Source of the DNA: DATHWB01 sp040905965
Lineage (GTDB): Bacteria > Actinomycetota > Acidimicrobiia > Spongiisociales > ZC4RG35
Length of the DNA: 29,728 bases
Assembly: GCA_040905965.1 (NCBI GenBank)
Contig: JBBDQP010000066.1
Coordinates: 1 to 29,728, forward strand
Reading direction: 5' to 3'
The translations under genes were made by a program, and so were the position numbers. Shown here piece by piece: positions 23,880 to 29,728 of the stretch. The notes below the pieces were generated by a model. The model had not been told where the DNA came from, did no database searches, and saw only the letters and a program-made list of their open reading frames with translations. The number at the start of each line of letters is the position of its first letter. The stretch's first letter is position 1.

Positions 23880-24593
23880 ATGAACGCAGCAGGAACGGTC
23901 ACCGTGCGCGGCGACTGGCCAGGACTCGTCACGCTTCGATCCGGCTGGTGGAAGGCGGTCGCCCGGCCGCTCAACGACGACTCCAGAGACGCCGTACTGA
24001 GGGCGGAGCGGAGCTCCGTCGAATTCGTAGGCCGGTGTGCCGAGTCCCTTCTCCAACTCGGAGCGACAGGTGTCCACTCCCCGCCCCTCATGCGCGGCAC
24101 CGACCGCATGTTCCGAGCGGCCGGATTCACGCCGCATGTCGAACTTCTCCTCCTCGAACGGGATCTCCGCCGCAACGTGCCACCGCTGGAAGGGGTCCGG
24201 GTGGCCACGGCCGCAGATCGCGAGGCTGCCGTCGAGATCGACGGCAGCGCCTTCGAGGGCGACTGGCGGGTGGGGCGGCTCGGGTTGGCCGACGCCCTGA
24301 CCGCCACCCCTGCCTCGACGATGCTCTTCTTGGAAGACGGCGGCGGCTTCGCGATCGTCGGTATCTCGACCGAGATCGGGTATCTCCAGAGAATCGCCGT
24401 CGACCCGGTCCGCCAGGGCACCGGGGCCGGACGGACCCTCCTGCGGGGCGCGCTCGCCTGGGCCAAGAGCCAAGGGGCCCGTACCATGCTGCTCAATACG
24501 CAGTTGGACAACGAGAGGGCGGCCCACATGTATCGGTCCGAGTCTTTCACGGTCCTTTCGACACGCCTGACGATCTACCGGTTCAGCCCGTGA
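23880..24593 (+). CDS. GNAT-family N-acetyltransferase
   Basis: A 237-residue protein with a C-terminal GNAT domain (about 105-235). Motif A reads RIAVDPVRQGTGAGRTLL with the acetyl-CoA-binding loop at 178-184, and motif B has NxxAxxMY at 212-218. The N-terminal third (1-100) looks like a degenerate or partial second GNAT unit, ending in FRAAGF-like sequence similar to a GNAT motif B. The acceptor is unknown; the arrangement resembles RimI-like and mycothiol-synthase-like double GNATs without being clearly either. The stop overlaps the GTG of the DegV gene by 4 nt, so it starts the coupled run that leads to the sigma factor. Confidence 0.82.
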   Translation: MNAAGTVTVRGDWPGLVTLRSGWWKAVARPLNDDSRDAVLRAERSSVEFVGRCAESLLQLGATGVHSPPLMRGTDRMFRAAGFTPHVELLLLERDLRRNVPPLEGVRVATAADREAAVEIDGSAFEGDWRVGRLGLADALTATPASTMLFLEDGGGFAIVGISTEIGYLQRIAVDPVRQGTGAGRTLLRGALAWAKSQGARTMLLNTQLDNERAAHMYRSESFTVLSTRLTIYRFSP

Positions 24594-25417
24594 TCCGCGT
24601 CGTCACCGACTCGGCAGCGGATCTGCCCGAAGAGATGAGAACGCGGCTGGGAATCACGGTCGTCCCGCTCACCGTTCGCTTTGGTACCGAGACTTTCACC
24701 GACGGCGTCGACCTCGACGCCGCCTCCTTCTGGCCACGCCTGGAAGCCGGTTCCGGGCTGCCGGAAACTGCGGCGCCGAGCGCAGGTGCATTCATCGACG
24801 CCTTCGAACGGTTGGCGGACGACGGCGCCGATGGCGTCGTCGTCATCTCTCTGTCGTCGCGATTGTCGGCCACTCATCAGGCCGCCGTAATCGCGGCCGA
24901 GAACCTTCGGAGAATTCCTGTCCGCGTCGTCGACTCACATACGGTGTCGATGGCCCAGGGGCTCGTCGCCGTCGCGGCGGCGGAGGCGGCCCGGGATGGA
25001 TCTGCCCTCGACGACGTGGCCGAGGTCGCCGTCGCCGCCGTCGCTCAGGTCGACGTTCTCGTCGCTCTCGACACCGTTGACTTTCTCAGGCGTGGTGGCC
25101 GAATCGGCGGCGCCCAGGCGGTGATCGGCGGTCTGCTCGACGTCAAGCCGCTCATCACCGTCGAGGACGGCGTCGTCGCAGCAGCTGGTCGAGTGCGGAC
25201 TCGGTCGAAGGCGCGGGCAGCCATCATCGACAGGGCCTCGGCGCATCGCAGCGCACAACGGATGGCGGTGGTCCATGGTGCGTCCGACGATGTGGGTGAA
25301 ATCGTCGACGCCATTCGGGCCATCGTCGGAACACACGTCCTCGTCGCCGAACTGGGGCCGGTGGTCGGAACGCATGCCGGACCGGGAACCATCGGCGTCG
25401 CGTACCAGCGGGTCTGA
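24590..25417 (+). CDS. DegV-family fatty-acid-binding protein
   Basis: A 275-residue protein of the DegV (FakB-like) family, which holds a fatty acid between two domains and, in firmicutes, presents it to the FakA kinase. The N-terminus VTDSAADLP, the middle ISLSSRLSATHQAA and the segment FLRRGGRIGG are characteristic. No FakA partner is visible in this window. The GTG at 24590 overlaps the GNAT stop (GTGA) and places the conserved TDSAAD at the expected distance from the N-terminus; the frame extends further upstream only as a shadow of the GNAT gene. The next gene begins directly after its stop. Confidence 0.9.
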   Translation: MIRVVTDSAADLPEEMRTRLGITVVPLTVRFGTETFTDGVDLDAASFWPRLEAGSGLPETAAPSAGAFIDAFERLADDGADGVVVISLSSRLSATHQAAVIAAENLRRIPVRVVDSHTVSMAQGLVAVAAAEAARDGSALDDVAEVAVAAVAQVDVLVALDTVDFLRRGGRIGGAQAVIGGLLDVKPLITVEDGVVAAAGRVRTRSKARAAIIDRASAHRSAQRMAVVHGASDDVGEIVDAIRAIVGTHVLVAELGPVVGTHAGPGTIGVAYQRV

Positions 25418-26740
25418 GTGCCACTCCCACTCCCCGATCGCTATCGCCTCGAAGTTCGGCTCGGACGCGACGACGACATCGAACAGTGGCTGGTCACGGA
25501 CGAGTCGTTGAGTCGTCCGGTGCTCATCCGGTTTCTCGGCCCCGAGGCGAACGCCGAGCGACGCTCCCAGTTCCTCGACTCGGTACGAGCGGCCGCCATC
25601 GTGAACCATGCGCACATGGCGTCGGTGTTCAACGCCGAAGAGCTCGACAACGGCGCCTATTCGGTGAGCGAGTGGACCGGCGGGGTCACACTCGGCGATC
25701 GGCTCGAGTCCTCTGAGACCATTCCGGTCGACGAGTTCCTCCCCAACGCCGCCGGTCTGGCGGACGCCCTCGCCGCCCTGCATGGCGAGGGCCACGTCCA
25801 CGGGGCCATCGATCCGCACGCGGTGTTCCACACGGTTGCCCACCCCGCCCAACTCGGTGCATTCGGCCGCATCCCCAAAGACCACACGCCCTCGGACGAC
25901 GTTCGCTCGCTCGCCACCGTGCTCGAACTCGGTCTGACGGGTTCGCCCCCAGGAGGGCCCCCTCCATCCGAGATCGTCGACGGCCTCGACCGGGCCGTCG
26001 ACCACGCCCTACGTGCTGCCCAGATCGGACACCTGACCGCCAGGCAATTCGCCGACCTCCTCCGGGCCGCCCCCTCACCCATCCCGCCCCCGACGATCTC
26101 CTCCGCCGCCTCCCGCCGCTTTCTGATCGCCGTCGCCATGCTGGTCACGGCCGGTCTGCTTCTCATCGGCCTCGGACGGCTGCTCACCGACGACACTGAT
26201 CGTCCGCCGCTCTTCCCGTCGACGACAGCCGTGTCGGACACCGTCGCGCTGCCGGATTCGACCACTTCGACCACCGCTGTCGGCTCAGTGGCGCCTCCGA
26301 CGACGTTCCCCCTCTCCGAGATCGGAATCATCTCTGTCGTCAGCGTGGATCCCTTCGGCGGTGGAGACGAGAACGACGACCGGCTCGCCAACATGGTGGA
26401 CGACGACCCCGACACCATCTGGCGGACGGAGCGCTACCGAGATCCGCTTCCGTTGCTCAAACCCGGGGTGGGGGTGGCGTTCACATTGGACGCTAACCCG
26501 ACCGAAATCGTGATCACCGGCATGGACGCCGGGACCGGATACGAAGTGGCGTGGAGCCCGGGACAGCCCGATCCGGAGACCTGGGAGGTGGCCGTGCGGG
26601 GACAGGTCGGCGCGGGCACTCCCCGCCACCAGCTCCCGAACCGGACAGGCGGCACCTGGGTGCTGTGGTTCACCGAGTTACCGTTTCTCGCCGTAGACGA
26701 CCATTCGACCAGGGTGGCGGAAGTACGCTTCCGCGGATGA
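25418..26740 (+). CDS. Membrane pseudokinase with outer discoidin-like domain (MurJ/MviN C-terminal module)
   Basis: A 440-residue protein: kinase-like cytoplasmic domain (1-215), Pro linker, one membrane helix (about 234-256), a Thr/Ser-rich outer linker (262-297) and a discoidin-like beta-sandwich (300-440) with MVDDDPDTIWRTERY. All catalytic kinase motifs are degenerate: the VAIK lysine is R38 in VLIRFL, HRD is HGA (128-130), and DFG is AFG (148-150), so no phosphotransfer is expected. This domain order equals the C-terminal part of mycobacterial MviN/MurJ, where the pseudokinase binds FhaA to control peptidoglycan precursor export. Here it lacks the flippase but keeps the position before an ECF sigma gene, whose ATG overlaps its stop. 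GTG start follows the DegV stop directly. Confidence 0.8.
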   Translation: MPLPLPDRYRLEVRLGRDDDIEQWLVTDESLSRPVLIRFLGPEANAERRSQFLDSVRAAAIVNHAHMASVFNAEELDNGAYSVSEWTGGVTLGDRLESSETIPVDEFLPNAAGLADALAALHGEGHVHGAIDPHAVFHTVAHPAQLGAFGRIPKDHTPSDDVRSLATVLELGLTGSPPGGPPPSEIVDGLDRAVDHALRAAQIGHLTARQFADLLRAAPSPIPPPTISSAASRRFLIAVAMLVTAGLLLIGLGRLLTDDTDRPPLFPSTTAVSDTVALPDSTTSTTAVGSVAPPTTFPLSEIGIISVVSVDPFGGGDENDDRLANMVDDDPDTIWRTERYRDPLPLLKPGVGVAFTLDANPTEIVITGMDAGTGYEVAWSPGQPDPETWEVAVRGQVGAGTPRHQLPNRTGGTWVLWFTELPFLAVDDHSTRVAEVRFRG

Positions 26741-27312
26741 ACGAACCGGAGGACGACCGGGACCTGATGGCCCGAGCGGCCGCCGGCGATCGAGCAGCCT
26801 TCACCGAACTGATGGACCGCCACGAGGACATGGTGTTCGCGGTGGCGATGCGGATGATGCGTGATCGAGAAGCTGCATTCGACGCCACCCAAGAGACGTT
26901 TCTCACCCTCTTCCGCAAGGCTGACCGATACTCCGGCGAGTCCGCCTTCTCCACCTGGCTCTACCGAGTGGCGACCAACACGTGCCTCGACATGCTGCGC
27001 AAGCAGAAACGTCGCCGCGCCGAACCACTCCCTGAACACCACGACGAGCCGGATCCCGCAGCCGACGAACCCTTCCGATCGGTCGAAGTCAGACCCGACA
27101 TCGAAGCCGCGCTCGCAGCAATGCCCGAGGACTTCCGGGCCGCGGTGGTGCTGTCGGATATTCACGGGCTCTCGATCGCCGAGATCGGAGACATCCTGAA
27201 GGTCCCTCCGGGAACCGTGAAGTCACGGGTGTTCCGCGGGCGGCGGCTGTTGGCCGAAAGTCTCGGGAACCTCGTCGACCAGCCCCGGCGTCAAAGGACT
27301 GACGATGCATAG
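26737..27312 (+). CDS. ECF RNA polymerase sigma factor, SigM-like by position
   Basis: A 191-residue ECF sigma factor. Region 2 (about 12-75) includes the core-binding DATQETFLTLFRKADRY and the -10-recognising STWLYRVATNTCLDMLRK; region 4 (about 122-172) includes LPEDFRAAVVL-like sequence, SIAEIGDILKVPPGTVKSRVFRGR. The ATG at 26737 overlaps the pseudokinase stop as ATGA. The following gene, an anti-sigma factor, overlaps by 8 nt. Its place between a MurJ-type module and trxB-trxA matches sigM of mycobacteria, which responds to envelope stress; orthology is inferred from order rather than from a sequence-specific signature. Confidence 0.9.
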   Translation: MNEPEDDRDLMARAAAGDRAAFTELMDRHEDMVFAVAMRMMRDREAAFDATQETFLTLFRKADRYSGESAFSTWLYRVATNTCLDMLRKQKRRRAEPLPEHHDEPDPAADEPFRSVEVRPDIEAALAAMPEDFRAAVVLSDIHGLSIAEIGDILKVPPGTVKSRVFRGRRLLAESLGNLVDQPRRQRTDDA

Positions 27313-28066
27313 CCATGATCTCGACCTCATTGCCTCCCACGCGTCCGGTCTCCTGTCCGGGGCCGACGAGACGCGTGCCGCCGAGCTGATCGGATCCTGT
27401 GAGGTCTGTGCCTCGGAGTTCTCGAGTCAGCGCCAGATCCGCTCACTTCTCGCCGCCGCCCCCACTCCGGCGATGTCGGAGTTCGAGAGGACTCGCATGC
27501 GCCGGGCGGTCCTCGACGCCGTCGCTCGCCCCACACCTGCGGTTTCCCCCTGGCAACGGCGCTTCATGGCGATTGCGGGTGCCGCGGCGGCGGTGCTGGT
27601 CGTCGTGGTCGGAGTCGGCGTGGGCGGTCTGTTCGGCGGCGACGACGCCGGTGATCTTGTTGCAGCCGAGAGCGCCACGACCGCCGCAGCCGCAGATGCT
27701 CCGATGGACGAGTCCGACGCAACCATGAGTGCGCTCTCCGACCACGAAGAATCGGAACGGGCCGCGGCGGACGACGCCGATGGGGCTGTGATGACAATGC
27801 AGACCCAAATGGTCGACATCTCGGGATTCGACGACCCCGATGCCCTCGACTCGGTCCTCGCTGAACTCACTGCGCTCGCTCAAGAACTGGGGGAGCCCGT
27901 CTCGATCGACGACGCGATCGCCTTCGGTGCGACCTGCGCGGCGGCTGTTGAAGGTGACATCCTCGGGCTCGTTCTCGCCTCGGTCGACGGGGTCCCGACT
28001 CAGGTCTTCCTGGTCGGCGATCCGGCCGAGCCGACGACCGTGATGCTCGCCACCGCAGAGTGTTGA
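27305..28066 (+). CDS. Membrane anti-sigma factor with incomplete zinc motif
   Basis: A 253-residue protein: cytoplasmic N-terminal anti-sigma domain (1-85), one membrane helix (about 88-110), and an acidic Ala-rich outer segment leading to a C-terminal folded region (about 160-253). The N-terminus has C32 and C35 as CEVC, but the His four residues before the first Cys, expected in an HxxxCxxC ZAS motif, is Leu28; only H4 and H12 lie nearby. Redox or zinc sensing may therefore be altered or lost. It overlaps the sigma gene by 8 nt, the classic arrangement for a sigma/anti-sigma pair, and presumably holds the sigma factor at the membrane until an envelope signal releases it. Confidence 0.82.
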   Translation: MHSHDLDLIASHASGLLSGADETRAAELIGSCEVCASEFSSQRQIRSLLAAAPTPAMSEFERTRMRRAVLDAVARPTPAVSPWQRRFMAIAGAAAAVLVVVVGVGVGGLFGGDDAGDLVAAESATTAAAADAPMDESDATMSALSDHEESERAAADDADGAVMTMQTQMVDISGFDDPDALDSVLAELTALAQELGEPVSIDDAIAFGATCAAAVEGDILGLVLASVDGVPTQVFLVGDPAEPTTVMLATAEC

Positions 28067-28088
28067 ATCTCGGGCGAAGGGGCGCAAG

Positions 28089-28150
28089 GGCGTGATGGGC
28101 CGCAGAGACCGCCTCAGTATTTCGGCGACCCGCCACTAGCATCGCTGCCG
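28089..28150 (+). repeat. Copy 2 of the 62-nt promoter-bearing repeat
   Basis: This block fills most of the 84-base gap after the anti-sigma gene and matches 26-87 at 51 of 62 positions with no gap. It ends at the ATG at 28151, exactly as copy 1 ends at its ATG. The -10 box is TAGCAT (28137-28142), 8 nt before the start. Similarity falls to background upstream of 28088 and inside the coding regions. Confidence 0.8.
28137..28142 (+). promoter_or_regulatory. Likely leaderless -10 box of the small membrane protein-trxB operon
   Basis: TAGCAT fits TANNNT and lies 8 nt before the ATG at 28151, with no Shine-Dalgarno sequence between. It suggests that the trx genes can be transcribed independently of the sigma operon. 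Confidence 0.55.
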
Positions 28151-28432
28151 ATGGAGGATCTTCCCCGCAGGCTCGCTGAGTTACTCGAAACCGTCGCGAT
28201 ACGGGTTCGGGCGATGACGATCGATCGGATCGCCCGGGTCGTCACGATGGCGTCGCTGGCCGCCCCGCTTCTCGTTCTCGCCGTCCTGACTCTCGTCTTC
28301 ATGTTCATGACCATTCACGGCGCCCTCGCCATCCCACTCACGAACGCGGGGGCCTTTGGAGTTCTGGCGGGACTATTCGGCCTTGGCGGAGCGTTCGCCT
28401 GGCGGAAGCGTTCACAAAAACCAGGGGAATGA
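28151..28432 (+). CDS. Small two-helix membrane protein of unknown function
   Basis: A 93-residue protein not recognised as a named family. An amphipathic, charged N-terminal segment (1-30) is followed by two hydrophobic helices (about 31-53 and 58-80) and a basic tail RKRSQKPGE, suggesting both termini face the cytoplasm. It lies between the anti-sigma gene and trxB, with 1 base to the trxB ATG, so it is likely co-transcribed with trxB. Its start is fixed by the -10 box 8 nt upstream within the repeated promoter block. A role in anchoring or regulating thioredoxin reductase or the sigma module is possible but unsupported. Confidence 0.7.
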   Translation: MEDLPRRLAELLETVAIRVRAMTIDRIARVVTMASLAAPLLVLAVLTLVFMFMTIHGALAIPLTNAGAFGVLAGLFGLGGAFAWRKRSQKPGE

Positions 28433-28433
28433 C

Positions 28434-29360
28434 ATGCCGGACGTCGAGAACGTCATCATCATCGGAAGCGGTCCTGCCGGGTACACGGCTGCGTTGTATG
28501 CGGCGCGAGCCGACCTCGCGCCTCTCGTCTTCGAAGGGGCGATCAGCGGAGGTCAGTTGATGATCACCACCGATGTCGAGAACTACCCCGGCTTTCCCGA
28601 CGGGATCATGGGACCGGAGCTCATGGACCAATTCCGCAAGCAGGCGGAGCGTTTCGGAGCCCGCCTCGTCACCACGGACGTCACCGAGGTCGACTTTTCC
28701 CAGCGCCCTTTCCTCGTGAAAGCCGGGGCAGACGAGCATCTGGCGCATACCGTGATCGTCGCCACCGGAGCGACCGCCAAGTGGTTGGAGATCCCAGGAG
28801 AGCAGCGGCTCACCGGTCGGGGGGTCAGCGCCTGTGCCACCTGCGACGGGTTCTTCTTCCGCGACAAGGAGCTCGTCGTCGTGGGAGGAGGCGACTCGGC
28901 AATGGAGGAGGCGACCTTCCTCACCAAATTCGCGTCCAAGGTGACGATCGTCCATCGACGCGACGAATTCCGAGCGTCGGCGATCATGGCCCAACGGGCG
29001 CTCGACAATCCGAAGATCGAGGTGATCTGGAACGCCGCCGTCACCGAGATCCACGGCGAAGACGAGGTCACGGGTGTGACACTTCAGGACACGGTGACCG
29101 GCGAAACCCGGCTGTTCGAGACCGACGGCGTGTTCGTGGCGATCGGCCACACTCCCACCACTGCGGTGTTCGATGGACAGGTGGATCTCGATTCGAAGGG
29201 CTACATCACGTTGCCGGGCCGAAACACCCAGACGTCGGTGCCAGGCGTGTTCGCGGCAGGCGATGTCGCCGACTCGGTGTACCGTCAGGCCGTCACCGCA
29301 GCCGGAACCGGCTGTCAGGCGGCCATCGACGCCGAGCACGCCTTGGCGGCTTTGGAATAG
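28434..29360 (+). CDS. trxB: Thioredoxin-disulfide reductase
   Basis: A 308-residue flavoprotein that passes electrons from NADPH via FAD to thioredoxin. The FAD-binding GSGPAGYTAALYAAR starts at residue 11, GGQLMITTDVENYPG follows, the redox-active pair is C134 and C137 in SACATCDGFF, the NADPH-binding GGGDSAMEEA comes after it, and the C-terminal FAD segment ends in PGVFAAGDVAD. Length and spacing are normal. The ATG at 28434 has AGGGGA about 7 nt upstream and follows the small membrane protein gene by 1 base. Thioredoxin itself is encoded next. Confidence 0.97.
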   Translation: MPDVENVIIIGSGPAGYTAALYAARADLAPLVFEGAISGGQLMITTDVENYPGFPDGIMGPELMDQFRKQAERFGARLVTTDVTEVDFSQRPFLVKAGADEHLAHTVIVATGATAKWLEIPGEQRLTGRGVSACATCDGFFFRDKELVVVGGGDSAMEEATFLTKFASKVTIVHRRDEFRASAIMAQRALDNPKIEVIWNAAVTEIHGEDEVTGVTLQDTVTGETRLFETDGVFVAIGHTPTTAVFDGQVDLDSKGYITLPGRNTQTSVPGVFAAGDVADSVYRQAVTAAGTGCQAAIDAEHALAALE

Positions 29361-29411
29361 AACCTGGCCCCCAGCGTTCCCTCATATATACCTTTTCCAG
29401 GAGAAAACGAC
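29361..29411 (+). promoter_or_regulatory. trxB-trxA spacer with strong ribosome-binding site
   Basis: The 51-base spacer has an unusually AT-rich stretch (TCATATATACC, 29382-29392), which could hold a trxA promoter, followed by CAGGAGAAAACGAC, a strong Shine-Dalgarno AGGAG at good spacing to the ATG at 29412. This contrasts with the leaderless-type starts elsewhere in the window. Confidence 0.45.
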
Positions 29412-29728
29412 ATGTCGAACAACACGATCACGCTCAGCGACGCCACCTTCCAGGACGCCATCAACGGCGACCAACCCGTCCTGGTCGACTTCTGGGCCGA
29501 ATGGTGCGGACCCTGCCGCCTGGTCGCTCCAGTGCTCGACGAGATCGCCGGAGAGCATGCCGACAAGCTGACCATCGGAAAGCTGAACATCGACGAACAT
29601 CCCCAGGCTCCGGCCAGCTTCGACGTGATGAGTATCCCCACGATGATCCTCTTCAAGGACGGCGTGGAGAAGAAGCGCATCGTCGGCGCCCGCCCCAAGC
29701 ACCAGATCGTCGCCGAACTCGCAGAGTT
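29412..29728 (+). CDS. trxA: Thioredoxin, cut by the window end
   Basis: The first 105 residues of thioredoxin, a small cytoplasmic disulfide reductase. The active site is WCGPC at 31-35 within LVDFWAEWCGPCR; cis-proline is in SIPTMILFKDG. Family members run to about 105-110 residues, so only the last few residues and the stop are missing. Together with trxB it forms the complete NADPH-thioredoxin system. In actinobacteria the genes that usually follow are cell-wall amidase or parB-parA and the oriC region, so the window probably ends near the replication origin. Confidence 0.96.
   Translation, partial: MSNNTITLSDATFQDAINGDQPVLVDFWAEWCGPCRLVAPVLDEIAGEHADKLTIGKLNIDEHPQAPASFDVMSIPTMILFKDGVEKKRIVGARPKHQIVAELAE

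Noticed and set aside
1..29728. CRISPR arrays, tRNA or rRNA genes, insertion sequences, prophage or defence genes
   Set aside because: No regular repeat arrays, cloverleaf-like sequences, transposase, integrase or phage motifs were seen on reading both strands and the translations.

Overview
The window is GC-rich, densely packed chromosomal DNA from an actinobacterium, most likely an uncultured lineage near Acidimicrobiia; that placement is inferred from gene content, gene order and codon use, not from a marker gene. The supporting signs are the actinobacterial arg gene set, the CCA-transferase ... pseudokinase - ECF sigma - anti-sigma - trxB - trxA order that lies near oriC in actinobacteria, frequent GTG starts, and TANNNT -10 boxes 6-8 nt before start codons, as in leaderless transcripts. 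A run of exactly 100 N (21224-21323) is a scaffold gap of unknown true length, so this is probably a draft or metagenomic assembly. No tRNA, rRNA, CRISPR, insertion sequence or prophage was seen, and apart from the N run no stretch over about 135 bases lacks a gene.

Layout. 88-966 (+): EamA-type exporter. 1038-5220 (-): a compact four-gene run of two haloalkane dehalogenases from different subfamilies (HLD-I then HLD-II), a membrane-anchored endonuclease/exonuclease/phosphatase protein and an M24 aminopeptidase. 5292-6239 (+): cation/Ca2+ exchanger. 6246-9243 (-): argR-argG-argH, coupled by 4-nt overlaps. 9333-11986 (+): two tandem CNNM/CorC-type proteins; the first appears to start at CTG. 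11994-15150 (-): two related membrane-anchored proteins with Asp-box (BNR) signatures. 15209-20028 (-): argC-argJ-argB-argD followed by a metallo-beta-lactamase-fold protein, every junction an ATGA overlap. 20096-22720 (-): an M1 aminopeptidase and a CCA tRNA nucleotidyltransferase, both cut by the N gap. 22852-23847 (-): histone-deacetylase-family protein. 23880-28066 (+): GNAT, DegV, a pseudokinase with a discoidin-like outer domain, ECF sigma factor and anti-sigma factor in one tightly coupled run. 28151-29728 (+): small two-helix membrane protein, trxB, and trxA cut by the window end.

How they work together. The arg genes cover all of arginine synthesis from glutamate except ornithine carbamoyltransferase (argF), which is absent. 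A near-identical 16-bp palindrome overlaps the -10 box of both argR and argC with the same geometry, so ArgR probably controls both halves of the split cluster. The right-hand region resembles the mviN(murJ)-sigM-rsmA-trxB-trxA region of mycobacteria, but the MurJ flippase part is missing and only its pseudokinase/outer-domain module is present, as a free-standing gene.

The most unusual non-coding signal is a 62-nt block directly in front of two unrelated genes 28 kb apart (26-87 and 28089-28150; 51 of 62 positions identical). Each copy ends with a TAGCRT -10 box 8 nt before the ATG, which suggests a shared promoter/operator or a mobile promoter-bearing repeat.
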